Below, piece by piece: positions 39,501-46,984 of a stretch of DNA of 64,000 nt. Position 1 is the stretch's first letter; each line of letters opens with the position of its first letter. The translations under genes were made by a program, and so were the position numbers. Source of the DNA: Aurelia coerulea (taxonomy: Eukaryota > Cnidaria > Scyphozoa > Semaeostomeae > Ulmaridae); contig CM076957.1 in assembly GCA_039566865.1 (NCBI GenBank), positions 11,045,896-11,109,895 on the forward strand. Direction: 5' to 3'. The notes beneath the pieces were generated by a model. It was not told the DNA's origin and ran no database searches. It was given only the letters and a program-made list of their open reading frames with translations.

Positions 39501-42500
39501 CAATAACCGAAACTCTTTCACTGCTATCATATCTCAAAATTGGAGGCAATTTCTAATGATTTCTGGTAGAGATATCATTTGGGCCTAAGCTTGTCCTCGC
39601 TTAAAACTCATTTCATTGCACTTAAAAAGTAATGGTAAAATTCTTGAGCTAGATAATGCGCTTACCCATGACTCAGACACCAGTTTGACTTCGTTTGCCT
39701 TCTTTAATTTGCCAAATTTTTGTAAGAAACAACCAGTTGTGGGCGAATTGCAAAAACTTTCCTCGGTCCATTTTTTTCTCCACACAGATTCTCCGCTTCA
39801 AACAACAAACAGTGAACTTTGACATTGTATCATAAAAGTCTTGCATCACAGAACATTCCTTTTGAACGATTCCATGCGCTTTAGCGAGGCACTCGTGAAT
39901 TGTATTCACGCATTTCCTTCTTTTCGTTCTTATTTCAATCAATGCAAAACATAAAAAGAACAAAACATTGTTTTGGGTTCGCTAAAAAAGATACCCGGTT
40001 TTGCACTTTTGTTTGTTTGCATTGACTGATTGAACCAAATGCGTGAAAACAATTCACGAGTGCCTCGCTAAGGCGCATGGAATCGTTCTATAGGAATGTT
40101 TTGTGATGCAAGACTTTTATGATACAAAGTTCACTGTTTGTTGTTTGAAGCGGATAGACTGTGCAGATAAAAATATGGACCGAGGAAAGTTTTTGCAATT
40201 CACCCACAACTGGTCGTTTCTTATAAAAATTTGCTAATGTAAAAAAGGCAAACGAAGTCAAACTGGTGCCTGAGTCATGGGTAAGTGCATTATTCAGCTC
40301 TAGAATTTTACCATTACTTTTTAAGTGCAATGGAATGAGTTTTAAGCGAGGACAAGCTTAGGCCCAAATGATATCTCTACCAAAAATCATTAGAAATTGC
40401 CTCCAATTTTGAGATATGATAGCAGGAAAGGAGTTTGGGTTATTGCTCAGGTCAGTATGCATAATTGCTGAAATTCTTATCTGTATATCTCATTTGTAGC
40501 GATTTCTATAGATATTTCAACTAAGGTTAATATTCTTCGACCGGAAAATGAACGCAGCTCCGGCCCCAAACAAGCTATGTGCCTAAACATGTAAACAACT
40601 CTGGACGGACATCCCCACAACTGATTTATCAAAAAAAATTGCGAATAACTGAAGTATTCTAGCATCCATTTCAGTCTTAGTGAGGGTACTAGAAAATTTA
40701 CCTCAAACGACCGATTTTGTCTCCAGGGGCTAGAAAGCGGTGATCTCATTGGCTGACAAGCATGAAATTGGATGATTTCCGCATGCTCTGACAACCAGTA
40801 AGGATTTGAGCCTTATCTTCACCCGATCACGCTAGCCCGCTGCCCTTTCATATGATATGATGCAGTATGTTACAGTGTGGAAAAGGTGATTATTTCTGGA
40901 CTGATTCTGTTTTTTTTAGGATTCAAATGAATATTGCTTGATCTAAACTCTTTTAAATAGAATGAACATTTTCTGTGAGTCGCCAAAAGGCTTCCTTTCA
41001 TCCTAATTGGCAAATGGTCTATTTAACCCTATTTAACCCGGGGGTGGGGCATTATGACCACCATCCCACTTGAATCATGAACTTCTCTCTTAACTGAAAA
41101 GAGCTACCGGGTGAGTAAAAAAAAATAATTCCTGTTTGAAAGACCACTCGATATCACGACAATAATGTTGGCAAATATGTCATTCAATAGTGAACATTAC
41201 GAAATATATTCTAAATTTTACCTGCCTGAAATCGGCCACTCCGTTCTGAAACTATAAGAGATTTTCTCGAGGAAGCCCCTCCAAGAAACTTCCAAAAACT
41301 GCATCAAATCACGACCAAATTTCTCGGACGTCTATGCCTTATAGCAATGACGTGTACATGATTTGGCACGTTTTATCCCTTTGGGAGATCAAAATGTCAT
41401 CCCTGGGGGCAAAACAACATTATTCCGCACGATTTCATCTTCCCAAAAAGATAACACATGTTAGAATGAGTTGAACTCATTGAGATAGGCAGAAAGCTCG
41501 GGAAATGTTGGTCGCTATTTTGAGCCTGGTTTGAAGAATTCTCGAAAGGGCTTTCAGGAGAAACTCCTCATAATTTCAAAATGAAGAGGCCGATTTCATT
41601 CAGGGAAATTTTGAGGTCCATTTAAACATGTCTGCTGTTAAATGGTGTGTTTTCTAATATCATCATCTTGATATTCAGGGAATGATGATTTTTCAAACAT
41701 GGATTCTTTTTATTGACTCACCCTGTAGATTGCTGAATCGGTGAATCCTACCGACTTCTTCTAAAATTCAATGGGCTATCAAATGTCAAATATCGAATTG
41801 TCACAGATGTAGTCGCAAGATCAGAAAAATCTCTTGTTTGAAGAGTGGCAACAACGAAGATCATCATAACTGTGACAATTCTCTGGTTTTCATTCCATGG
41901 TAGAAAGTTGGTACAAATCGATTGCTTTTTCAAAGAGCCCCCATTTTACATCTATTTTTCGACATTTGCTTATGTCAGCAAATGTCTGTGACGTCATTCA
42001 TCTTTATGACATCAAGTCTACTATACTAAAAATTTACATTTTTGAAAACGTATTGCCAATATTTATTTAGATAGATAATCATATTTTCTCGTTATTTTCT
42101 CTCCAGTTTGAAGTCTTGATCATTAAAATCCAAACTTATTAATGATTTCTCTATTTTCAGTACTGAAGCTTATGCTTTACCACTGGCCACTGTTTGGTTC
42201 CAAAGAAACGAACCACGTGACCAACTACGACCAGATTTTCGAATACCCTTTTAATACATGTAGGTACCGTTCCAACAGCACAGTAGGTACATTGCAGTAG
42301 CACAGGAGCTATGAAAATGGAACTGACGAGGGAGGGTCATCCTTTCCCAAAGATAGACAAAGCCAAACAAAAATCTCTAGGGCAATGAAGGGTTAAAGCA
42401 GCAAGATACAGCATTTTGGCTAAAAATACCGAGTGAATTAAGAATCATGGCCAAAATTACAGTCTGTGACAAATTAGAAGTCAAGTGAAAATGTCCACAA

Positions 42501-43050
42501 AATAAAACTGAATTGTTTTGGAAATTTTGGACGAGTAATTTTGCGCAATCGAGATCTCATCGTGATATCCAATTTGAGATCAACTCTAAAATGTTCAATT
42601 GGCGACTGTTTCATCAGATTCTCCATTAGAATAGGGCAAACAGTGATGTTAGTTTCGGTCGTTGATGTAATTGCACACCAAAAGTTTTGAAACCAGTAAA
42701 ATGATCACACTATATCGTGAACTTCGAAATATGAAGCTTCTTCGGTCACTTGGCATTCATATGAAAATCGCATAAAATGCAAACATAAAATTGGTTTTTC
42801 AGTAAAATTACCTGTCACCAAGGCGTAGATGTTTAACAGAAGCCCCCAATTCCGTGACGATCCCGACAAATTCATGACCCATAACTATTTTGCTTGCAGC
42901 TGGAAAATCCCCACTGATTATTCGCAAGTCTGTTCCACAAATACCCGCGAAACTTGTTTTGATGACAACATCATTAGGGTCTTTGACTTTGGGGATTGGA
43001 GTTGATATCATTGAAAGCTTGCCGTCCAAAAGTTGTAGTGCTGAATTCAT
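15036..43050 (-). CDS. Zinc-dependent medium-chain dehydrogenase (polyol/threonine dehydrogenase type), 3 coding exons
   Basis: The three exons join cleanly: phase-2 junction AG|G giving R80, then phase-1 junction G|GT giving G174. They make 348 residues plus TAG, the normal length for this family of NAD(P)-dependent alcohol/polyol dehydrogenases. Seen residues: catalytic-zinc site C38 (GICGTD) and H59-E60 (GHEF); structural-zinc cysteines C89, C92, C95 and C103; Rossmann loop G172-A-G174-L-I-G177; E196 at the end of the second strand, which suggests NAD rather than NADP. Q147 stands where the family usually has Glu (EPL; here QPL), so the active-site metal shell may differ. The substrate cannot be fixed: sorbitol, threonine or another secondary alcohol are all possible. 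ATG at 43050 is chosen because residues 1-20 align as a normal N-terminus. An acceptor at 43067 implies a further upstream exon, either 5' UTR or a short in-frame extension. Confidence 0.88.
15563..15969 (-). other. Dehydrogenase intron 2 (407 bp)
   Basis: The donor is GCAG|GTAATG and the acceptor TTTAAAG|GT. Inside is a repeat segment (15640-15760) sharing CAGGGATAGCAT and AAAAGGTT with 60390-60480. An end resembling mariner termini, GGCTCACCCTG followed by TA, lies at 15874-15886. Confidence 0.75.
15640..15760. repeat. Dispersed repeat shared with 60390-60480
   Basis: Both places carry ACCCCTAATxxxAGTxGCAGGGATAGCAT-type sequence followed by AAAAGGTT and a T-rich stretch. They are probably LINE 3' ends of one family. 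Confidence 0.5.
15970..16250 (-). other. Dehydrogenase coding exon 2
   Basis: It follows the acceptor TTTATCACAG (AG at 16251-16252) and ends at donor G|GTAATG. It encodes residues 80-174, including the structural-zinc loop CGTCHYCTRGNPQFC and QPLSEICRG. Length 281 nt, 5' phase 2, 3' phase 1. Confidence 0.88.
16455..17545. repeat. Two diverged copies of an unknown repeat
   Basis: Segments 16455-16650 and 17345-17545 share landmarks in the same order, for example GCCGACGAGCAAAAGTGA against GCCGAGCAACAGTGACCCC. On the minus strand both give SLLLxGxxLCxxxIRR peptides. The second copy is clearly GC-richer. I do not recognise the family; it may be a SINE or the remnant of a coding exon. Confidence 0.45.
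16929..17140. mobile_element. Possible Tc1/mariner terminal fragment
   Basis: TACAGTCAGTCGTGGCCAAA, followed by AATTTAAGACCACA at 16949, resembles Tc1-type terminal repeats after a TA. The matching other end was not found, so only a fragment is claimed. Confidence 0.4.
17577..17834. other. Unassigned intron DNA
   Basis: No supported feature was seen. It may be 3' UTR of the LINE whose ORF ends at 17835. Confidence 0.35.
17835..18326 (-). pseudogene. LINE ORF2 C-terminus (family A)
   Basis: The translation contains FYPNCISEWNKLDSEIRLAP, IHDPIGLSYLSQIRVGLSKL, NFHKFKHNFRDTINPLCPTN and DGTEDTEHFFC. This is the C-terminal region with a Cys/His motif found in widespread anthozoan LINE proteins. 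It is broken upstream at 18327 by a mariner-like terminus. An upstream part of what may be the same LINE lies at 18840-19190. Confidence 0.8.
18322..18650. mobile_element. Mariner-like end inserted in the LINE
   Basis: TACAGGGTGTCCCAAAAAAA begins at 18326, exactly where LINE similarity stops. TA plus CAGGGTGTCCC is a mariner-type terminus. The right end is not resolved; similarity to the LINE has not resumed by about 18650. Confidence 0.45.
18840..19195 (-). pseudogene. LINE ORF2 middle region, decayed
   Basis: Minus-strand translation with frameshifts gives VRKVNEHKSRGIILDSKLPF, SAHIKSAIS, HRHTLNELYKLYVRPKLDYG and AIYHIPAKVCQLS. This is the region after the YADD motif in LINE reverse transcriptases. 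Stops and frameshifts are frequent. Confidence 0.65.
19200..19690. other. Unassigned DNA
   Basis: No gene is recognised. The 22-bp stretch CCTAATTGGCAAATGGTCTA at its right edge (19693) is found again at 41010. Confidence 0.4.
19710..20330 (-). pseudogene. LINE reverse transcriptase (family B), palm region
   Basis: Minus-strand frames give AILMDLWKAFDCISHDLLNA, GVPQGSMLGPILFNFYVNDL, YNYADDNTLAYFS and LLGVTLDYQLDFDPHISNLC. The catalytic YADD is present. The frame is broken near 20110-20160, and the protein ends abruptly after KKAATQ at 19713. There the 22-bp sequence shared with 41010 begins. Confidence 0.88.
20340..20590 (-). mobile_element. Penelope-like insertion with hammerhead-like motif
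   Basis: This segment interrupts the LINE. On the minus strand it reads CTGAAGA (20536-20530), then a 7-bp helix GTCCTGC/GCAGGAC with a short loop, then GAAA (20511-20508). GCCAAT/ATTGGC can close an outer helix. This is the core layout of hammerhead-like motifs in Penelope-like element termini. One extra A follows CTGAAGA, so cleavage activity is doubtful. Confidence 0.5.
20560..21291 (-). pseudogene. LINE endonuclease end and linker (family B)
   Basis: Minus-strand frames give FCGVFGLSNLVQDKSCFTKK (end of the endonuclease domain), TLMRTHIPRLKPKVIRYRSY, FRTLVDKHAPLKTKVQRG and SRLKKRFNKNPT. Then SNKKFWDLVKPFLSNKVG leads toward the reverse transcriptase. With 19710-20330 this makes one decayed LINE with several stops. 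The catalytic part of the endonuclease upstream is missing. Confidence 0.82.
21139..21722. repeat. 153-bp direct duplication within the LINE
   Basis: 21139-21291 and 21570-21722 are near-identical, both running from TTTTTTGTGAAACATGACTT to AAGAGTAAAAATTGGG. The DNA between them partly repeats 21069-21138 (GGGAATGTGTGTTCTCAT), so a larger stretch was duplicated and then altered. Confidence 0.85.
21735..22789 (+). pseudogene. LINE (family C) reverse transcriptase C-half and 3' UTR
   Basis: The plus strand reads IGVPQGSVLGPLLFNIFLND, EICNFADDNTVYS, ANPDKFQLMFVGQNEEHKL and KLLGIEIENQLRFNKHV. It ends in KTWTGEQCNCKVCK and a stop at 22663-22665. The active-site motif is FADD. It is 5'-truncated and has several frame breaks. 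Its 3' UTR is cut by the palindrome at 22790 and seems to resume after it as (ATGATT)n at 24894-24916. Confidence 0.85.
22790..24890. mobile_element. 2.1-kb palindromic element
   Basis: Arms of about 1 kb are inverted copies. The left begins ATTACAAAGTCCACTTTGTA and the right ends with its complement. The first 22 bases are themselves palindromic. Each arm has GAAA/TTTC runs next to the end and a central stretch ACATAAGATCCTTTTGGATG at 23801-23865. Short mirror-image open frames (23288-23542, 24148-24378) have no known domains. No target duplication was certain. A half copy lies at 37739-38672. Confidence 0.85.
24900..25990. other. Unassigned intron DNA with a C/G-run inverted repeat
   Basis: 25208-25243 (C runs, then CATTGCAATGTTGG) and 25296-25330 (CCAACATTGCAAAG, then G runs) are inverted repeats around a 52-bp spacer, which suggests a small MITE. 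The rest has no recognisable gene. Confidence 0.5.
26010..26911. mobile_element. TTAA foldback element, copy 2 (partial, reversed)
   Basis: It is homologous to 5624-6766. Shared marks are AGGTTTCxCCATTTCGNTGTCGA-type DNA, CAAATGAACGTCATCTTTTG and the complete right terminus GCGGAAAGCAGAGTTACC before TTAA (26912-26915). The left terminus is missing; its edge is near 26010. A LINE 3' end is inserted at about 26535-26795. Confidence 0.75.
26535..26795 (+). pseudogene. LINE (family C-like) 3' end inserted in the foldback
   Basis: It reads KKWIGETCRCKICK and a stop at 26637-26639, the same terminal peptide type as at 22620-22665 and 35861-35905. An A/T-rich 3' UTR and an AAT tail follow. The 5' truncation leaves about 35 codons. 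Confidence 0.78.
26916..27200. other. Unassigned intron DNA
   Basis: No supported feature. Confidence 0.35.
27202..28545 (-). pseudogene. Penelope-like reverse transcriptase, split by an insertion
   Basis: Minus-strand translation of 28545-28310 gives DSYHPNIKFTVELEMNSKWT, LPFLDVSVT and KTFTGLYTDFGSLSPNKCKV NLI. Translation of 27477-27202 continues with NDEVVRIKGILKENCFPVPL, LVDRVIKTFLDQQFSKRPPP and YPNLKLKVIFNSPKRLAS. These are the fingers/palm edge and thumb of a Penelope-like reverse transcriptase. About 840 bp (27478-28315) separates them, and a short stretch of the protein expected there is absent. The GIY-YIG part and catalytic core are missing. Confidence 0.85.
27478..28315. other. 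Insertion splitting the Penelope-like element
   Basis: A/T-rich DNA with no recognised protein. Inside is GTGCCCCCATAGGGGCGGTTTTGCAC-type dyad sequence at 27594-27618. The ends carry similar A/T motifs (AAAATTAAAATA and AATTAAATTAA), too simple to prove a target duplication. Confidence 0.45.
29404..31253. mobile_element. Possible hAT-like element inside the long-TIR element
   Basis: The left end CAGGGCTTGGCTGCCAGGAA and the right end, read inward, CAGGGCTGGAAAAAAGG and then CTTCCTGGCAGCA, are imperfect inverted repeats. CAGGG termini suit hAT. The flanking 8-mers do not match. GCAGGAAATTTC motifs recur near both ends (29450, 31158). No transposase is recognised. Confidence 0.4.
31254..31330. 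repeat. Single end of the CCCAGGGG-type MITE
   Basis: CAATATTCTGACCCAAAAAT and CCCCGTATGTGCATGTGCT match the right end of the MITE at 48536-48885. The rest of the element is absent. Confidence 0.6.
32110..32788 (-). pseudogene. Decayed unknown reading frame in the long-TIR element
   Basis: From ATG at 32788 the frame starts MSGGRLRTHLSLFRRLG, meets TAG at 32735-32737, then runs open for about 95 codons (ISLFESCCNDTYLTVPDD, MASSSTANDEPFRQL) to a basic tail RPFRRKRRQKKQK that looks like a nuclear-localisation signal. A second open frame (32517-32110) continues with VNEGKRNKNETSNSA and many Ser/Asn/Gln residues. I recognise no transposase family. It could be the N-terminal part of the element's own protein or a chance frame. 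Confidence 0.35.
34140..34850. other. Unassigned intron DNA with G and C runs
   Basis: G and C homopolymer runs flank GCAAAAAAGCC at 34403-34437, resembling the ends of C/G-run MITEs. No gene is recognised. Confidence 0.4.
34855..35560. repeat. ~160-175-bp tandem repeat, five partial copies
   Basis: The marker TTCGGATTCAGCACCTC (with variants) occurs at 34884, 35044, 35218, 35370 and 35531. Between copies GGCATCAA, GCATGCCGGAAAT and TTTTTGGCTCTGGAAC also recur. Copies are clearly diverged. Confidence 0.8.
35700..36020 (+). pseudogene. LINE (family C-like) 3' end
   Basis: KNWSGDKCQCKMCR and a stop at 35903-35905 form the diagnostic C-terminal peptide. The frame upstream has stops. The 3' UTR (ATAGTTGATGTAG, then CCAACTTTAAATAAATTGAT) matches those of the copies near 22750 and 26700. 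Confidence 0.75.
36021..37080. other. Unassigned intron DNA
   Basis: A G-run/C-run pair lies at 36161-36190. No other supported structure; short frames look like chance. Confidence 0.35.
37086..37480 (+). repeat. C/A-rich open stretch ending in (ATTTCA)n, possible SINE
   Basis: A 121-codon open frame (MADTRNEKSPSNWHTEAPQA start) is rich in H, T, P, S, K and R, with no domain. It is much more GC-rich than the surroundings and ends at a tail TTTCAATTTCAATTTCAAT (37452-37471). Composition bias alone would keep it open. A retroposed non-coding element with a simple tail fits better than a gene, but an orphan exon cannot be excluded. Confidence 0.35.
37739..38672. mobile_element. Half copy of the 22.8-24.9 kb palindrome
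   Basis: It runs from ACATAAGATCCTTTCGGATG, the centre of the full palindrome, to the terminus AGATTACAAAGGACTTTGTA. It closely matches 23850-24890. It carries GATTACAAAGTCC near its left edge and the complement at its right edge, so it may be the ancestral unit of which the palindrome is a head-to-head dimer. Confidence 0.8.
38832..39435. mobile_element. Tc1/mariner-type palindromic MITE (604 bp)
   Basis: The ends CCGGGTGCGCCAAAATAAAC and their complement are exact, and near-complementarity extends most of the way to the centre. TA flanks both sides (38830-38831 and 39436-39437). The uninterrupted host arm at 40505 shows the empty site. There is no transposase, so it is non-autonomous. Confidence 0.9.
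41020..42020. mobile_element. Diverged relative of the 60.6-61.6 kb TTAA-type element
   Basis: TTAACCCTATTTAACCCGGG at 41025 matches the terminus at 60631. GACATTTGCTTATGTCAGCA and CATCTTTATGACATCA near 41960-42010 match internal DNA near 60940-61000. A mariner-type MITE sits inside (41107-41725). The right terminus was not found. Confidence 0.6.
41107..41725. mobile_element. Mariner-type MITE (619 bp)
   Basis: The ends CCGGGTGAGTAAAAAAAAAT and, inward from the right, CAGGGTGAGTCAATAAAAAG are inverted repeats flanked by TA on both sides (41105-41106, 41726-41727). No coding sequence is inside. Confidence 0.82.
42021..42800. other. Unassigned intron DNA next to the first coding exon
   Basis: No supported feature other than the donor site at 42810-42811. 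Confidence 0.35.
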
Positions 43051-43066
43051 TTTTGCACGAAAGTAT
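42812..43066 (-). other. Dehydrogenase coding exon 1 (contains ATG)
   Basis: The acceptor TTTCATTCCAG ends at 43067, ATG is at 43050 and the donor AG|GTAATT at 42811. It encodes residues 1-80 with GICGTDLRI and MGHEFVG. Sixteen bases lie between the acceptor and ATG and stay open in frame (YFRAK before M), so a short upstream coding extension is possible. Confidence 0.82.
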
Positions 43067-43079
43067 CTGGAATGAAAGC

Positions 43080-43495
43080 AATTAAAGTAATCATTGATAT
43101 CAGTTCATTTTTAAAAACTGTGATAATGACGATTCAATCAAACCAACTCTATGCATTCTTCAGTGGACACTGTATGCACTTGGGACAACGTTTTTGAATA
43201 GGCATATTTGTTCACGAAAACTGAAAGAGAAGTAAATTTCTCAAGGTATTCCTGCCATCTTTCTTCAAAACCTCTTTTCTCTGTAGATCTTTTGTTTGTT
43301 GTACTTAGTTCACTAGGTAAATATTTCTAGCTTTCTATTTACAAATATGTACAAAGAAAAATAATCTACATCGATTAACAAAATACATAAATATAGGAAA
43401 TAATTTACTAAATATTACACGAAAAGGATCTTTTTAGGATATTTGCAGATAATAGTCACGGAGGGACAATAGATTCATTCGTATTTACAGACATT
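43080..43495. other. Region upstream of the ATG exon
   Basis: This should include further intron or promoter of the dehydrogenase gene. No upstream exon, TATA box or other element could be supported. Confidence 0.35.
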
Positions 43496-43499
43496 CATT

Positions 43500-44575
43500 T
43501 TTTCATTTTTTCATTTTCATTTTAAAATTATTTATGCACGGTAGCCCCGTCAGTCAGTATGACTGATTTTCAGGGGGCCGTGCCAAAAACTTTACAAATT
43601 AAAAAATCTACTAAAATTAATAACGGGAAAAGGAAACTAATTACAATCATAAATAATTTATCTACAACTATTTACAATAAATTTACAACCGACCCTTTAT
43701 CTTGTCCTTAAAAGAAGATAAAGAGGGAGCTTGCTTGGCCTCGCGGCTGAGATCATTCCAGATTTTTGCTCCACGAAATGCGAACGCTTTCTGTCCATTA
43801 CTAGTTTTCATGAATGGCACTAGCAAGTCAGTTTCGGCATTTCTAAGGTTGATAATATTGCGATCAGAATTTCTAACAAATAAATGCGAGAGATAACCAG
43901 GCGCGAGACTATTAACAGATTTATATACAGTTGTTGCAGTCTCACTTCTGATCATATCCCTCACAGTTGGCCATTTTAACTCTGTAATCAAAGCTTCGGC
44001 AGGAGCATCGTAGCTGCTATTTGTAATGATTCTAGCGGCACGATTCTGCAATTTTTGAAGCTTAACCAGTCGGAACTCAGCACAGTTCCCCCACATAGAA
44101 CAGCAGTACCGAAAATGTGGCTCTACAATACCTCTATATAATTTGCAAAGTACAGTTTTGGCAAAAATTTCTTTGCATATTTTAAAAAACCTAACGAGCG
44201 GGAGACTTTGGCTTGAACAGATTTAATTTGCTCGTCCCACACGAGGTACTGGTCAACTTGGACACCAAGATAATTAATACTGTCGACAAGTTCTACAGGG
44301 GAATCATCTATAACGAATGCAGGAGAATCCACAGTGTTTTCACCAATCTTTTTAAGATTTGGTCTAGATCCGATTAACATTGCCTGAGTCTTGATTACAT
44401 TCAAAGACAATTTATTGCCCTGAAGCCATTCTTTCAAACATTTCAATTCGTTGTTGAGCATTTCAGTTAGATCCTCAATGCTCTTACAGGAATAGGATAT
44501 GCTAGTATCGTCGGCGTACATCGTAACTTTGCAATTTTTCAAGGCGAATGGCAGCACAGTGATCCAGAATGGCAA
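43500..44575 (-). pseudogene. 5'-truncated LINE (CR1/L2-like) with simple-repeat tail
   Basis: 44575-44123 encodes the palm end: CKVTMYADDTSISYS, NELKCLKEWLQGNKLSLNVI and LVDSINYLGVQVDQYLVWDE. 44096-43683 encodes the C-terminus: MWGNCAEFRLVKLQKLQNRA, TELKWPTVRDM and GAKIWNDLSREAKQAPSLSS. One frame break lies between (~44100-44120). The 3' UTR contains CACGGCCCCCTGAAAATCAG and ends in AAATGAAAAAATGAAAAAAT repeats (43500-43530). It is one of the least decayed LINEs here. Confidence 0.88.
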
Positions 44576-44579
44576 AATA

Positions 44580-45232
44580 ATGTAATAAATGCCGAAAAAT
44601 GGAAGTTCTCAAAATCAATGACGCTGTAGCTCATTTGAAAGAGCAATGATTGGGAGTCAAAATAAAAAAGAAATTATTAAAATCGGACCTATGAGAGCCA
44701 AGAAACAGATTTTTAAAGTTTCAAGAAATCACAAGTCTACAAATTTCATATCGAGAAGACAATTAACACTTGATTTAGGCTAACTTCAAAATTTAATTTC
44801 TCTGCTCAAACAGCTCCGATTCTTGAAATTATTTTTTTATTTAGATTGTATACATCTCAGCATTATGTGTCTTTCATTTCATTGAAAACGAGTGGAAAAT
44901 TTTCGCGAATTTTGCGAATTACTACAAGTACTATATATGAGGATAAAAACCGATATTTAGGTAGAAACAGTTGAAAATCTAAAAGACGGGGTCAAACGGT
45001 GTCTTAACAAAAAATATTACAATTAACTAGGACATGTTTCGAGTGCGTGTGCCAAAGGTCATCTTTGGGAACCTTCTGCAAAAAATTCTATGGCCGTTTT
45101 AGAATGTGTGGTCATTTCTTGAAATGACATGTGGTCGTTACTGAAACCAGTGTTGTTTTACATAAACTGAATTGATATTTTAGATAACGCCCTAAGCTCA
45201 TTTCAAATTAAATACAAGTCATTCAGCTGAAT
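44580..45232. other. Unassigned DNA
   Basis: No supported feature; A/T-rich without clear repeats. Confidence 0.35.
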
Positions 45233-45241
45233 TCTTGAAAC

Positions 45242-46908
45242 AGCATATGAGTCAAATCTTTCAATAGGGCACAGGGAAACCCGCAAATCTTCCAATTTCA
45301 CGCTTATAAGCCAATGATATCGTCGTATTCCGATCACATGACTGAAAATAAGGCTTTCGAGATAAATTTTCGAGTACCTTCACGAAAATAAAAATGGATA
45401 TTCGAGTAATAAAGATACAGAGCTGGTTTTACCACGAATCGATTCGAGAGGCCCCACTCCACATTTATTTTTCTGCATTTGGTTAAAATCTCGTCAGGGA
45501 TCGGCGTTACATCGAGTTTCATTCCTTCGAAAATTGGCCTATGTTCAAGAATTCTTCAGGAGCGCTACAAATAAGATATAGCTTTCAAAATTTCACATGT
45601 TACGTGAATTATGTCCAGGAATAACATGAAAATGTTTGTTTTTGTGACTTTCGAAAATCCTAGACGAATTAAAGCTATTTGCTGCGAAGAAAGCTAATGG
45701 GCCTACCTTCACCCGCCGCAGAATCCCAGTAATCGGCATTAAATCACTCTTTTTCGCAATAATAACCAGCGGATACATTAACGAATAACTTCACCACAAA
45801 TCCAATTTCTTTCCGCCATTTAATAATCGATAATTTCGATAAAATTTGACAAGACTTTACAGCTTCTGCCGTCCAACTACCCTTGATTCAAAGTTTTCTT
45901 GTTGCAAACACGTTGGAAATCTTGCAAGACTTGCATAAAACAAAAGGTTTTGCACGACTTAGGTCTCCCATATGACACAGCAAAATGATACCTTTGAGAA
46001 TAGATTGCACACTCCTAAAGTTTTTCTATCGTTGCAAAATAAAGAGAAAATAAAACATTTCTCAAAGATTGCAAATTTCTTTGTCACATCGGAAAAGTAC
46101 ATAATTTGTGAAAAGAAATTTCCCCTGCAATCTATTCTCAAAGGTGTACAATCTATTATCAAAGGTATCAATTTGCTGTGCCACATGGGAGACCTGAGCC
46201 TTACACAACCTTTTGTTTTATGCAAGCTTTCCTGGTGTTTGCAACAGGAAAACTTTGAATCGACGGTAGTTGGACGGTTTGCTGCAGAGGCTGTGAAGTC
46301 TTGTCACATTTTATCGAAATTATCGATGATAAAATGGTGGAAAGAAATTGGATTTGTGGTGAAGTTATTAGTTAATGTATCCGCTGGTTATTATTGCGAG
46401 AAAGAGTGATTTAATGCCGATTACTGGATTTTGCTGCGGGTGAAGTTAGCCTGTTAGCTTTCTTCGCAGCAAATAGCTTTAATTCGTCTAGGATTCTCGA
46501 AAATCACACAAACAAATACTTTTATGTTATTCCTGGACATAATTCACGTAACATGTGAAATTTTGAAAGCTATATCTTATTTGTAGCGTTCCTGAAGAAT
46601 TCTTAAACATAGGCCAATTTTCGAAGGAATGAAATTCGATGTAACGCCGATCCCTGAAGAGATTTTAACCAAATGCAGAAAAACAACTGTGGAGTGAGGC
46701 CTCTCGAATCGATTCGTGGTAAAACCAGCTCTGTATCTTTATTACTCGAATATCCATTTTATTTTCGTGAAGGTACTCGAAAATTTATCTCGAAATCCTT
46801 ATATTCAGTCATGTGATCGGAATACGACGATATCATTGGCTTAAAAGCGTGAAATTGGAAGATTTGCGGGTTTCCCTGTGCCCTATTGAAAGATTTGACT
46901 CATATGCT
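45242..46908. mobile_element. Foldback element, copy 2, exact 9-bp target duplication (1,667 bp)
   Basis: The ends AGCATATGAGTCAAATCTTT and its complement are the same as in copy 1 at 11811-13493, and the arms are highly similar throughout. The flanks are TCTTGAAAC at 45233-45241 and 46909-46917, an exact 9-bp duplication. The exact duplication suggests this copy is younger than copy 1. MULE-type foldback, non-autonomous. Confidence 0.93.
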
Positions 46909-46984
46909 TCTTGAAACTAGGATGAATTGAAGAAACTAAAAATCAAAATACATTAACGTATAGTGGATTGAAGAACCAGGAACT

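Larger units (their letters stand above)
37600..40818. mobile_element. Nested foldback element (3.2 kb with two insertions)
   Basis: The outer inverted repeats start GATAAGGCTCAAATCCTTAC and end with the complement. The arms match over GGTTGTCAGAGCATGCGGAA, CAAAATCGGTCGTTTGAGGT and GTTGTTTACATGTTTAGGCA. The left arm is interrupted twice: by a half palindrome (37739-38672) and by a TA-flanked MITE (38832-39435). Removing both restores arms that meet near 39975. No target duplication was certain. Confidence 0.85.
16251..42811 (-). other. Giant dehydrogenase intron 1 (26,561 bp)
   Basis: The donor GACAG|GTAATT at 42811 and the acceptor TTATCACAG at 16251 fit the reading frame exactly. The intron holds at least five LINE or Penelope fragments and more than six inverted-repeat elements, listed separately. 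No other host exon is recognised in it. Confidence 0.8.
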
